Shown here: one piece after another, positions 31,851 through 41,460 of the stretch
How the letters are laid out: each line of letters begins with the position of its first letter
Numbering within the stretch: position 1 is the first letter of the stretch
Assembly: GCA_032716605.1 (NCBI GenBank)
Contig: CM064560.1
Span: 18,211,441-18,275,440 of the forward strand
DNA from: Paralithodes platypus
Lineage: Eukaryota > Arthropoda > Malacostraca > Decapoda > Lithodidae
DNA: 64,000 nucleotides
Direction: 5' to 3'
Position numbers and translations under genes: made by a program
The notes under the pieces: generated by a model
Told to the model about the DNA's origin: nothing
What the model saw: only the letters and a program-made list of their open reading frames with translations
Database searches by the model: none

Positions 31851-32991
31851 GGGAGAGTGTGTGAGAGAGGAGGGTCACGTCCGTTGCGGTCCGGGATTTT
31901 TCGACTATCCCGCGGGATACTGGTGATTAAACTTTCAAAAAATCACACACAAAAACAAACGTAGTGTCGCGGTCCGGTGAAGTGCAAAATCGAACCGATT
32001 GATAAAATATCTGGAGAGATATACGCATTTTGGAGAAAAAATCCTTTAACTCCTACAGCAGTGCCACGGCGCTGGTCTAGGGCAGGCCCATAAGGCGGGT
32101 GGAAAGAAGAAGGGAAAGAAAAACCGTTACGTCCCAAAGCAAAGTGTTAGCTATATAGTCCTATGAAATCAAACAGGGCTATGGGAAAATAGGAAGCCTA
32201 AGTTAAAAGTGATAGTGAACATCGTATATCACGTAAATAAACTAGGAAAGTATAATACAGAGAATAAAAGTCAGGGGATCTTTTAACTTTTAGCTTGGGA
32301 ACAGGACGTATGCTGTAAACAAAATACCCTCGGTGACCGCAAAGACCATAAACACATATATCCCCTCGCTCTCCTGGACACGTCCCCTCCCCCTATACGA
32401 TTTTACCAAAAGCGAAACTTAACCTCGACAGGAAAGGGTACCGACAAAACAAATATCGTAAATAATAGCAAACAGAGAAAAACAATATGTAAACAAATTA
32501 AATCAGTGCAGATTATTTCTCGACCATATCGCAGGTTAGTAGTGACGTTATTGGAGAGAAAGATCTCCCACGCAACCAAATGTGGTGAAAATTCGAACCT
32601 GAGCAGTGTTGAATCAAGTTGATAGGTACAACATGACAATGAAAATAGATACTATATATAGGTAGCCTGGAAAGTTCGTTATTTTCCTAGAGTGCCGTAT
32701 ATTCCGCTAAACAGCTGACCAAAAACGGGAAAAGTGGTTAGGGCAGTGAGAATTCTGTTTCATATGATAATTATTGAAAGTGTTACTTAAAGTTACTTAA
32801 AGTTTAAACATAACGAGTGTAAACGAGTGGCACTCCCCCCCCCCCCCCCCCACACTCACCACAAACCGCGTAACAAACACCTCCTTGTCCTCCACCACCC
32901 TCCATCCCCCCCCCCCCCCTCTCTCTCTCTCCCCCATGTAAGGACGGATGGAAAAACAAAAACAAAAACAAAAACAAAAAAACAAACAAAA
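31851..32991 (+). promoter_or_regulatory. 5' UTR of the CR1-like LINE, internal promoter expected
   Basis: About 1.1 kb of non-coding sequence precedes ORF1. LINEs carry their promoter here, but no specific box is claimed. Near the ORF1 start are two C runs (17 bases at 32835-32851; 14 at 32906-32919) and a CAAAAA repeat at 32957-32990. Confidence 0.5.
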
Positions 32992-34140
32992 ATGTCTACC
33001 AGAGACAACTGTACGAGGTGTAAGATGAATATACACATGCATAAAGGCACCGCATGTCGGATATGCAAGCAACCATACCACTGGATTTTCATAGGATTGA
33101 TACCAATAAATGAGGCGTACAATACAAGAGGGAAGAACCTCCATTTCTGCGATAGTTGTTTCGATATCACATGGCAAGTCATACAGACTGTAGAAAATAC
33201 AAAAGTACAAGATAGACCGAAATATAGCCAAGACATAGCTACTTTTCACAGAAAATGGGGAACTATTGGGGCCTCAGGGCCCATACTAATATCACAACCC
33301 ACACACGCACACCTTCCCATGAAAATGCCCACATTGCCTCCTGCACATCAACACACATCGCCTGCCGAACAACAACCTTTCGCACCCTACAAATCCACAA
33401 ACCCTGCCGCACATCTCCCCACACCTCCCCAGACCCAGAAAACACCCACATTAATCCCATCTATGGCCATTGACCACCCTACTGCTGTTGATCAAATACA
33501 TTTGCAGGATGAACGTAGGATGCAACAAGCCCCCATATCAGGCTCCCCTTCCACATCGCCTCCCCCCTCACCACTGCCACATGCCCACCTACAACCGACC
33601 CGTAACTCCACCCCCCTGCAGGCCTCACCCACCCATACACCAAGCCCACTATCACCCACAACCACACTTAGCTCACCACATAACCCCTCGCAGCCCCAGC
33701 CACACCTACTGGGGTTGTCTACACCAGTGTGCAGATATTATCTGGAAAGAAGGTGCTACTCTGGTCAAAAGGGCGAATATAATGGGAATTCATGTAGATT
33801 TGCTCATCCCAAAATTTGCAACAACATAACCAGTCATGGAAAATGTAGATTTGGTGAAACCTGCAAATCCCTTTGCAAGACATCACTTGAGAACAAGACC
33901 TGCTACAATATGAAATGCCCAGCTTTTCATATTAAAGGGACTTGGAGATATGCTAGACCTAACACGAATGGTAGCACAAAAAACTCTCTAGCTATGCGAG
34001 GACGAGACAGAGGAAAAAGGCAAGGAGGGAAAGGGCAGACGAAGATGAAGAGACTGAGGGAGATGGAAGAGCACATAGAACACCTCGAGCACCTCCTGGC
34101 CTCCCAAGAAGAGTGGCAAATACATCCCGAAGACTATTAG
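32992..34140 (+). CDS. CR1-like LINE ORF1 protein, 382 aa
   Basis: This is a nucleic-acid-binding companion protein for the LINE RNA. The start is ATG 32992, since upstream in-frame sequence is the poly-C 5' UTR. Residues 7-60 form a PHD/RING-like cluster (CTRC, H, CRIC, H, CDSC). About 150 residues of Pro/Thr/His-rich linker follow. Residues 245-320 carry CCCH-type fingers (CYSGQ...CRFAH; CRFGETCKSLC; CYNMKCPAFH). The C-terminus has a short coiled coil (LREMEEHIEHLEHLL). ORF1 domains of CR1 LINEs often include PHD-type fingers. The frame is intact and overlaps ORF2. Confidence 0.85.
   Translation: MSTRDNCTRCKMNIHMHKGTACRICKQPYHWIFIGLIPINEAYNTRGKNLHFCDSCFDITWQVIQTVENTKVQDRPKYSQDIATFHRKWGTIGASGPILISQPTHAHLPMKMPTLPPAHQHTSPAEQQPFAPYKSTNPAAHLPTPPQTQKTPTLIPSMAIDHPTAVDQIHLQDERRMQQAPISGSPSTSPPPSPLPHAHLQPTRNSTPLQASPTHTPSPLSPTTTLSSPHNPSQPQPHLLGLSTPVCRYYLERRCYSGQKGEYNGNSCRFAHPKICNNITSHGKCRFGETCKSLCKTSLENKTCYNMKCPAFHIKGTWRYARPNTNGSTKNSLAMRGRDRGKRQGGKGQTKMKRLREMEEHIEHLEHLLASQEEWQIHPEDY
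33978..33984 (+). promoter_or_regulatory. Possible -1 frameshift heptamer A AAA AAC
   Basis: Six As then C, read by ORF1 as AAA AAC (Lys-Asn, codons at 33979 and 33982), is in the exact phase for -1 slippage. The -1 frame opens right after TAG at 33972-33974 and leads into ORF2 without a stop. No strong downstream stem was seen by eye. Confidence 0.5.
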
Positions 34141-37100
34141 GTACACATAGTTTTCCAAACAATCCCTCCCCAATCTTGTTTGCAAATATCCAAGGCCTAA
34201 AAAATAGAACCACGAACAAAGTACCATTTATTAGGGGCCTGCTAGAAGAAGGAAATGCTATATTTGCGGCTCTCACAGAAACTCACATTAAAGATCAGGA
34301 AGATAGTGAGGTATGGATTCCTGGTTACAACCTACATAGGGCGGACAGAACGCATAGATCACATGGAGGTGTAGCCTTGTACATACATGACTCACTGATA
34401 TGTACTGAATTCCTAAATAACAGTAATGAAGTGGTGGAAATACTTGGAGTTAAAATAGAATCCCTAAATTTAGCAGTTATTGTTACATACAGGCCTCCAG
34501 ACTCATCCCGAGAAGAATTCAAAACCCAGCTCAACAAAATAAAATCAGAAGTGGAAACCCTGGGGAACCCAACACCAAATATTATATGGCTAGGAGACTT
34601 TAACCTACCAAACATTAAATGGAGACAACTAGAAAACCAGTTAGTGGCAAATAACACCGGAGAAGCAAATACTAATACGAGAGAGCTTTTTGAACTTTGC
34701 GATTTGTTTAGTCTTACCCAACATATTGCTGAACCCACACAGGAAAACAATATCTTAGACCTGGTCTTCCCTAACAACGACTCTCTAGTACACAGCATTA
34801 ACATATCGGACACAACATACTCAAATCATAAATTAATTGAGATCAAAACAACCTTAGAAAGTGTACAGACAACCTCAGAATCGAGAACAAAAACCGGCCC
34901 CTTCAGTAAATTTAACTTCAATAACAAAAACATTAGGTGGGAAGAGGTAAATCAAAAAATGGAGGAAATAGACTGGAAAGATTTAATGGATAACCTGACA
35001 CCAGCAGAATGTCTAGTATTAATAACAGAAACCATGACCCAAATCTGTAGCCACCATATACCTGCAAGACAAACAAAACGAAGAAGTAAACAAGATCGGG
35101 AAAGGAGGAGGCTGTACAGAAGAAGAAAATTACTCGCACAAAGACGCACACATCAAAATCTACAGGATAGGCAAAAGGACGAAATAGATAGAGAAATTGT
35201 GAAAATTGAACAAAGGCTAAGAATATCATATGAACTACAACATATGGAAGAGGAGAGGAAAGCTATTGCAGGTATAAAGGAAAATTCCAAATACTTCTTT
35301 TCATACGCCAAACAAAAGGCTAAAACAACATCAAACATCGGCCCACTGAGCAAAGGGGACGGCTCTTTCACAGGGGACAAAAAGGACATGAGCGAACTCG
35401 TAAGCAGGCAGTATGAAATGGCATTCAGTGAGCCTGATGAAACAAAAGTCATCAGAGACCAAAATATATTTTTCATGGAAACCTCCCCCACGGAAACCCC
35501 CCAGATGCTGGATATTGATTTCGGTCCAAAAGACATAGAAGAGGCCATTTCCAACATGCCATCCCACTCGGCACCAGGCCCGGACTCATGGAATTCGATC
35601 CTAATGAAGAAATGTAAGGAAAACCTCTCAAAACCCCTGGCTATAATGTGGAGAAGGAGTCTAGACACTGGTGACATACCAGATAGCTTGAAAAACGCAA
35701 TAATTGCCCCACTGCATAAAGGAGGAAGTAAAGCACTACCAAAAAACTACCGCCCGGTAGCTCTAACCTCTCACATCATTAAAGTTTTCGAGCGAGTCCT
35801 GCGAAGCAAAATTTCAACATTCATGGAGGCAAATGAACTACACAACACCGGTCAACATGGGTTCAGAGCGGGAAGATCATGTCTCTCACAACTTTTGGAA
35901 CACTATGACAAAATTCTTAAAGTGCTAGAAGAAAAAAAAAACGTGGATGTCATTTACACCGATTTTGCTAAGGCATTTGATAAATGTGACCATGGTATAA
36001 TAGCCCACAAACTGAAAGCAAAAGGTATAACTGGGAAAATCGGACGGTGGATATACAATTTCCTCGTAAACCGAAAACAATCAGTAGCAGTAAACCAAGT
36101 CACATCTGAGCCTTCGGATGTCAAAAGCTCAGTGCCCCAAGGAACAGTGCTAGCGCCCCTTCTGTTCCTCATACTAATTTGCGACATAGATACCAACACC
36201 AGACACAGTACGGTGTCGTCTTTTGCTGATGACACAAAATTAAGCAAGATAGTAAACACACAAGAGGACACGGGCCGACTGCAGGAAGACATGAATGTAG
36301 TGTTCCAGTGGACCAGGGAAAACAACATGCAATTCAATGAAGAAAAATTCCAATTAATACGGTACGGAGATAATAATGGTGTTAAAGAAATTACAAATTA
36401 CTTAACAGAATCTAACCACATAATAGAACGGAAAGACAGTGTGAAAGACCTTGGGGTATTAATGTCTGAAAATATGGGTTTCAAAGTACATAACCAGGTC
36501 AAAGTGGCGGCTGCGAAACGTCTAACGGGTTGGATTCTGCGTACTTTTAAAACACGCGGTGAATTACCTATGATAACGTTCTTCAAATCTCTAGTGCTAC
36601 CGCGGCTTGAATACTGTAGCGTATTAACATCCCCATACAAAGCAGGTGAAATAAATGACGTAGAGAGTGTACAAAGAAATTTCACTTCACATATAAGTTC
36701 GATAAAACATCTACACTATTGGGAGCGTTTAAGAGCACTGAATCTGTACTCACTGGAACGTAGAAGAGAACGTTACCTAATAATATACACGTGGAAAATC
36801 GCAGAGGGTTTAGTACCAAACCTACATACTCCGATAGTCATGAAATTCAGTGATAGGAGAGGCTGGGAATGCGAAATCCCCCGGATGAATAACAGGGGTG
36901 CTATGGGCTCTCTGCGAGAGGGCTGGTTATCACACAGAGGCCCACGTCTCTTCAACAAACTCCCACGGCAAGTAAGAGACATGAGGGACATCTCGTTAGA
37001 CAACTTCAAGAGAGCCCTAGATGTCGAACTGCAAAAAGTGCCAGACGAGCCCATCCTCGCAAGGGAGCGAGCTGTCGCTTCAAACAGTCTACTGCACCAA

Positions 37101-37145
37101 ATCACCACCCATAACGAGGGGCGTCGCGCTCCTTGGTGCCGCTAG
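34113..37145 (+). CDS. CR1-like LINE ORF2: endonuclease and reverse transcriptase
   Basis: This encodes the enzyme for target-primed insertion. Endonuclease (residues 20-240): NIQGLKN, TETH (about 55), VTYRPP, GDFNLPNIKW (about 160) and YSNHKL. RT (about 480-780): SAPGPDSWN, NYRPVALTSHIIKVFERV, QHGFRAGRSC, IYTDFAKAFDKCDH, VPQGTVLAPLLFLI and FADD at 36222-36233. C-terminal region: PRLEYC, LHYWERLRALNLYSLERRRERY. The frame is 1010 codons from GTG 34113, but there is no ATG before the RT. The frame is open from 33975 and lies at -1 relative to ORF1, so translation probably needs a frameshift or reinitiation. Confidence 0.9.
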   Translation: MANTSRRLLGTHSFPNNPSPILFANIQGLKNRTTNKVPFIRGLLEEGNAIFAALTETHIKDQEDSEVWIPGYNLHRADRTHRSHGGVALYIHDSLICTEFLNNSNEVVEILGVKIESLNLAVIVTYRPPDSSREEFKTQLNKIKSEVETLGNPTPNIIWLGDFNLPNIKWRQLENQLVANNTGEANTNTRELFELCDLFSLTQHIAEPTQENNILDLVFPNNDSLVHSINISDTTYSNHKLIEIKTTLESVQTTSESRTKTGPFSKFNFNNKNIRWEEVNQKMEEIDWKDLMDNLTPAECLVLITETMTQICSHHIPARQTKRRSKQDRERRRLYRRRKLLAQRRTHQNLQDRQKDEIDREIVKIEQRLRISYELQHMEEERKAIAGIKENSKYFFSYAKQKAKTTSNIGPLSKGDGSFTGDKKDMSELVSRQYEMAFSEPDETKVIRDQNIFFMETSPTETPQMLDIDFGPKDIEEAISNMPSHSAPGPDSWNSILMKKCKENLSKPLAIMWRRSLDTGDIPDSLKNAIIAPLHKGGSKALPKNYRPVALTSHIIKVFERVLRSKISTFMEANELHNTGQHGFRAGRSCLSQLLEHYDKILKVLEEKKNVDVIYTDFAKAFDKCDHGIIAHKLKAKGITGKIGRWIYNFLVNRKQSVAVNQVTSEPSDVKSSVPQGTVLAPLLFLILICDIDTNTRHSTVSSFADDTKLSKIVNTQEDTGRLQEDMNVVFQWTRENNMQFNEEKFQLIRYGDNNGVKEITNYLTESNHIIERKDSVKDLGVLMSENMGFKVHNQVKVAAAKRLTGWILRTFKTRGELPMITFFKSLVLPRLEYCSVLTSPYKAGEINDVESVQRNFTSHISSIKHLHYWERLRALNLYSLERRRERYLIIYTWKIAEGLVPNLHTPIVMKFSDRRGWECEIPRMNNRGAMGSLREGWLSHRGPRLFNKLPRQVRDMRDISLDNFKRALDVELQKVPDEPILARERAVASNSLLHQITTHNEGRRAPWCR

Positions 37146-37189
37146 AAGAGTGGCGAACACATCATAAAGTATCATAAGGTAAGGTAATC

Positions 37190-38300
37190 TTCTTCTCGTG
37201 ATGCGAGTACTTGTGTTGGTGACCCATAAGGCTCCTGGTTGTTGAGGTTTTGCTACCAGTACCCTCATAAACTTTATTAAAGCCTGAACCGGGCACAAAA
37301 TGTGATGCGTATGTCTGCGTTTAAGTGCCGGGACCGTAAATTCTGAAAATACATGATCACAGTGTTTGTTCTTAGCTACGAACGTGGGAGATGGCGCGAT
37401 CCGTAGATGCTCATTTAATCTCCCAAACCTGAGGCAATTAGATTCGTTGCTCATCGCCGCCAGCACAGATACCCAGTTTCCTGTCACTAAAGCCATAAGG
37501 AACACAGCCTTCTTTTGTAATGATTCAAAGTCCGGCGCATTATTATATTTGCGCGAATGAAGCAAAGATAAAGCTTTGTCCAGCGACCAGGTAGGCATGA
37601 GCTGCCATGGTGGTGGGCGTAGTTTGAAACATGCTCTCATTAACCCTTTCTCCTCCTCCTGCATTATGGTCAGATCGGTAAGGTCATAAAAGGGGTTTCT
37701 AATGGCAGATAAGTGATTCTTTAGTGTAACTACAGAAAGGCGTTTTTGCACAAACAAATAATCTAAATATTTAAAGACTAAAGCAACTGATGAGTCTGAT
37801 TGTGACGTTTCTACTATCCAAGTTGTGAATGATTTCCAATGGGATTGATATTGCCGCCTGGTAGACATAGTATACTGATTAAGAAATTTATTAGTCACAC
37901 TCTCCCCGTACTGGGTTAGCCATTTGGCATTTTGAATGTCCATAAGGCAAAAGTCAGCGAGGTCTCTAGGTTGCCAATTGTCTGCAAGTGGAAGTACGAG
38001 ACCGGGAGTGACACCGGGTTCTCGCACCACGTTTTCAACTGGTGGTACCACACCTGGGCCGGCCAAAGTGGCGCGATCATCGAGACGAAGCCCCGGTAAC
38101 CCCGTAGTTTGTGAACTACTTGACACATGAGTGAAGCGTCTGGAGGCGGAAAAAGATAGATTGAATTCCATTTGTTCCAGTCCTCCGACAATGCGCTTAG
38201 ACCCCCCGCCGCAGTTATTTTCAACGGGATAGATAGAGAGGGAGTCTGTGGTTTTCCTCGGACGCAAATAGATCCACTTATGGACGGAATGGCTCTGCAA
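37190..38300 (-). pseudogene. DIRS-D tyrosine recombinase, N-terminal and central part
   Basis: It encodes the core-binding part (TMSTRRQYQSHWKSF, VALVFKYLDYLF) and the start of the catalytic domain. The first catalytic Arg is lost: GNWVSVL at 37460-37481 replaces the GDRVSEL of DIRS-B. The gene is cut by the CR1-like LINE at 37189 after TRRRL; its end is at 31421-31646. It overlaps the upstream RNase H linker frame. Confidence 0.87.
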
Positions 38301-38792
38301 TCATCTTGTTGACGATCTTTTGCTTGAGCTCCCATTCTACTACTGTGCTCTGTCTCCGGGACAGGGCGTCTGCCCAGACGTTCGCTACGCCTGGGAGGTA
38401 AGATGCATGAAGATGTATGCTCAACGTTTCGGTTGAGCAAAAATCTCTTCTGACAATTCCAGCAACTTGCGAGACCTCGTTGACCCTTGCTTTTGAATGC
38501 AGTGGACTGCATTCAAGTTGTCCATCCGAAAGGCTATTGACTTTCCCTGTAACGAAGAGCCGTGATTTTGGAGGAAAAATAATGGGACTAGAAGTTCTTG
38601 ATTGTTGATATGAAAGTTCTGGTCTTTGGACCATAGACCTTGACCTTGGTGGCCTAGATTCGACTGATATCCCCAGCCTATTGTCCCTGAAGCATCTGTG
38701 TCTACCCATACCGTAGGTGGGGGAGAAACTCACGTCATTATTGAGGGCAATGTCTCCTTCCTTGCCCAGACCGACAGTAAGTTGTGAATTAA

Positions 38793-39019
38793 CCCTCTCC
38801 GACATATGACGCAATTTTGAGCCTATTAGGGATACTTTAAAGCCTTTATTACCATCAGGGGTATTTACAAACCTTTAGTTTAGTTACTTCAACCTCTGCA
38901 GTTGTCTTTGAGTTAGATGTGGGCAGAAAACTAATTTTGGAGAGGTAATTATAAGAGTGAGAGAACTCTATTTCTTATTGCTAATCTGGCAACCTCTGCG
39001 TCATATGAGTCTGAAGGGG
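38793..39019. mobile_element. piggyBac-type MITE, 227 bases
   Basis: TTAA at 38789-38792 and 39020-39023 flanks the element. The ends are CCCTCTCCGACATATGACGC and, inverted, CCCCTTCAGACTCATATGACGC (in pieces). DIRS-A shows the empty site GAATTAATGGAGG at the same RNase H position. There is no coding capacity. Confidence 0.88.
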
Positions 39020-39999
39020 TTAATGGAGGGATAGGCCATAATTTTCCCTCCGGTAAGAGTGGGAAACATTTGTTGCCTTCCACGATTAATCTCTTTACTT
39101 TCAACCGGCCCAACTTTACAGTTAGTTGAATCCAGTTGAGAGAACCGACCAGGGCCTCCCACGTCTTCCTCGTCATGTTCAGACTGTGGAGAAACGCGAA
39201 CAATTTCCTGCGAAATCTGTCTCGGTTGTCCACACTCTGACTGAGAGTAAGGTTGGCTGTGTCCCAGACCAGTCCTATCCACTGAATTACCTGTGTGGGA
39301 ACAAGGTTCGACTTTACCAGGTTGACCTTGAACCCTAAGGCTTGTACAGTACATGATTTATTAATCATTTGACATGGATACGGCATAAATTCTCTGACTC
39401 CGCCACTACTAGCCAGTCGTCTAGGTACCATAACACCTTGATCCCCTGAGCTAACATTGGCATAGTTGCCTGCCGGACTAATTTTGTGAATATTCTTGGT
39501 GCCAAATTTAAACCGAAAGGCATTCTCTGAAAGACATAAGTCTCTTGCCTTATCCTCAAGGCGAGGAATTTGTTAAACCTCCTGTTTATCGGGACATGCC
39601 AATAGGCGTCGGTCAGGTCTAGTGAACACATCCAGCCTAGCGGCGGTAGGGTGAGTCTGATTTGATTCACTGTGAGCATCCTGAAGATTGAATTTTGAAT
39701 ATAAGTGTTCAGACACGAGAGATCTACTACTGGTCCCATCTGCACACTGTCCCTCTTTGGCACAAGAAATAGTCTGGACGTAAAGACATGGCAAGTTGTA
39801 TCTACCGGGACAATGACATGCTTGGTGATCATTTCCTGGACTAGTGAGTCCACCTCTAAAGAAACATTGTTGACTTCTAGAGCTTGACGTAAACGAGGTC
39901 GCTGGAGCCACCGCCAGGTGATTCCCTTGCGTGCCACTGTCCGCGCCCATGTTCGCCGGGGCCAGGCCCTGTGACATGCTTGAAACAACCCCGTCACTA

Positions 40000-41381
40000 T
40001 GTAAAGTCAGTGAAAGTAGGCTAGCCTAAACAGACTTCGGATGCGGAAATACCCTGAGCCGAACAGGCCAAGTGGGATATCTCTACTGTATTGGTCTAAC
40101 TGGTAAGGTGTCTGCCTCACACCCAAGGGTCGAGAGTTCGTGCCCCCACCAGGGCATGATATTTTCGTGAGGCTATTTCCGCATTTAACAAAGTTTAGGT
40201 GTGCTGGTAAAATTGTTCAGATGGTTGAGAGTAAGATCGGAGCTCCATAAATCCTCTTTCGGGTATGGTGTAAAAACCGATCCCCACAGGTTTGATTCCC
40301 ACAGGACAAGGAAGGGGAGAGGAGAGACCATGCAGGGAATGTATGTGAGACGCGCTTGGGTTGGGTTGTGGAAGTTGCCAGCCGCCCAAGCGAGTTGCCA
40401 ACTGGGCAGTTTGTAGGTGCGTGTATGCATCGCTCAGTGAAGTTGACTCACCATTCCCGTTCATCTCTCCGACGGACTCTCGGTCGATTCGGCTCAAGCT
40501 TGTTCCTCTCTGTTCGTTCCTCTCTGTTCGGAGCTTTCGCTTCCCGGAAGGTGAAGTAGTGTAAAGTCAATGAAAGTAGGCTAGTCTAAACAGACTATAC
40601 CCAGAAATACCCTGAGCCAAACAGGCCAAGTGGGATATCTCTATTGGTCTAACTGGTAAGGTGTTTGCCTCACACCCAAGGGTCGAGAGTTCGTGCCCCC
40701 ACCAGGGCATGATATTTTTGTGAGGCTATTTCCGCATTTAACAAAGTTTAGGTGTGCTGGTAAAATTGTTCAGATGGTTGAGAGTAAGATCGGAGCTCCA
40801 TAAATCCTCTTTCGGGTATGGTGTGAAAACCGATCCCCACAGGTTTGATTCCCACAGGACAAGGATGGCGAGAGGAGAGACCATGCAGGGAATGTATGTG
40901 AGATACGCTTGGGTTGGGTTGTGGAAGTTGCCAGCCGCCCAAGCGAGTTGCCAACTGGGCAGTTTGTAAGTGCGTGTATGCACCGCTCAGTGAAGTTGAC
41001 TCACCATTCCCGTTCATCTCTCTGACGGACTCTCGGTCGATTCGGCTCAAGCTTGTTCCTCTCTGTTAGGAGCTTTCGCTTCCTGGAAGGTGAAGTAGTG
41101 TAAAGTCAGTGAAAGTAGGCTAGCCTAAACAGACTTCGGATGCGGAAATACCTGAGCCGAACAGGCCAAGTGGGATATCTCTATTGGCCTAACTGGTAAG
41201 GTGTCTGCCTCACACCCAAGGGTCGAGAGTTCGTGCCCCCACCAGGGCATGATATTTTCGTGAGGCTATTTCCGCATTTAACAAAGTTTAGGTGTGCTGG
41301 TAAAATTGTTCAGATGGTTGAGAGTAAGATCGGAGCTCCATAAATCCTCTTTCGAGTATGGTGTAAAAACCGATCCCCACA
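40000..41381 (-). mobile_element. Miniature LTR element (TRIM-like), LTR-int-LTR-int-LTR
   Basis: Three about 283-289-base LTRs (40000-40288, 40560-40841, 41099-41381) start TGTAAAGTCA and end GATCCCCACA, so they begin TG and end CA. They are separated by two non-coding internal parts of about 257-271 bases. The 4-base duplication ACTA flanks the whole (39996-39999 and 41382-41385). Three LTRs imply recombination between copies. Orientation is not certain; motifs are read on the plus strand. There are no gag or pol genes. It is inserted in the N-terminal RT region of DIRS-D. Confidence 0.85.
40092..40143 (+). other. tRNA-like pol III box pair inside the LTR
   Basis: TGGTCTAACTGG (40092-40103) resembles an A box, and GAGTTCGTGC (40134-40143) resembles a B box with one key mismatch. 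They are spaced as in a tRNA, with a CTCACAC anticodon-like loop between (Val-like CAC). The pair is repeated in every LTR of this family, including 59129-59180. Confidence 0.55.
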
Positions 41382-41460
41382 ACTAGACTGGGGTTGTCCG
41401 GCAAAACTACACTCGAATCCAACTCGCCTGCGATAGGCCCCGGGAGAGAGAGAGTTTGAT

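Larger units (their letters stand above)
31851..37189 (+). mobile_element. CR1-like LINE, apparently full length with both ORFs open
   Basis: It has a 5' UTR (about 31851-32991), ORF1 (32992-34140), ORF2 (33975/34113-37145) and a short tail ending in AAGGTAAGG-type repeats. It is inserted in the DIRS-D recombinase gene. TAAGG repeats at both ends blur the exact boundaries and target duplication. Neither ORF has a stop or visible frameshift, so this copy is young and could be active. Assignment to the CR1 superfamily rests on FADDTKL, the EN type and the PHD-plus-CCCH ORF1. Confidence 0.85.
38278..41460 (-). pseudogene. DIRS-D reverse transcriptase / RNase H, broken by insertions
   Basis: RT is in pieces 39997-39365 (SRLFLVPKRDSVQMGPVVDL, MPFGLNLAPRIFTKLV, YLDD at 39416-39427) and 39431-39024 (LGFKVNLVKSNLVPT, SLNWIQLTVKLGRLKVKRL), with a frameshift near 39365. 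A piggyBac MITE sits at 38793-39019. RNase H follows (WVDTDASGTIGWGYQS-type, HINNQELLVPLFFLQ, AFRMDNLNAVHCIQKQGS). The N-terminus is separated by the miniature LTR element at 40000-41381. It is inactive. Confidence 0.85.

Noticed and set aside
34027..34033. GGGAAAG as a frameshift heptamer in the LINE ORF overlap
   Set aside because: It is not in the phase needed for slippage from the ORF1 frame, unlike A AAA AAC at 33978.
40000..41381. Plain tandem satellite with about 540-base units
   Set aside because: Sharp TG...CA ends with 4-base target duplications at two unrelated sites fit an LTR-type insertion better.
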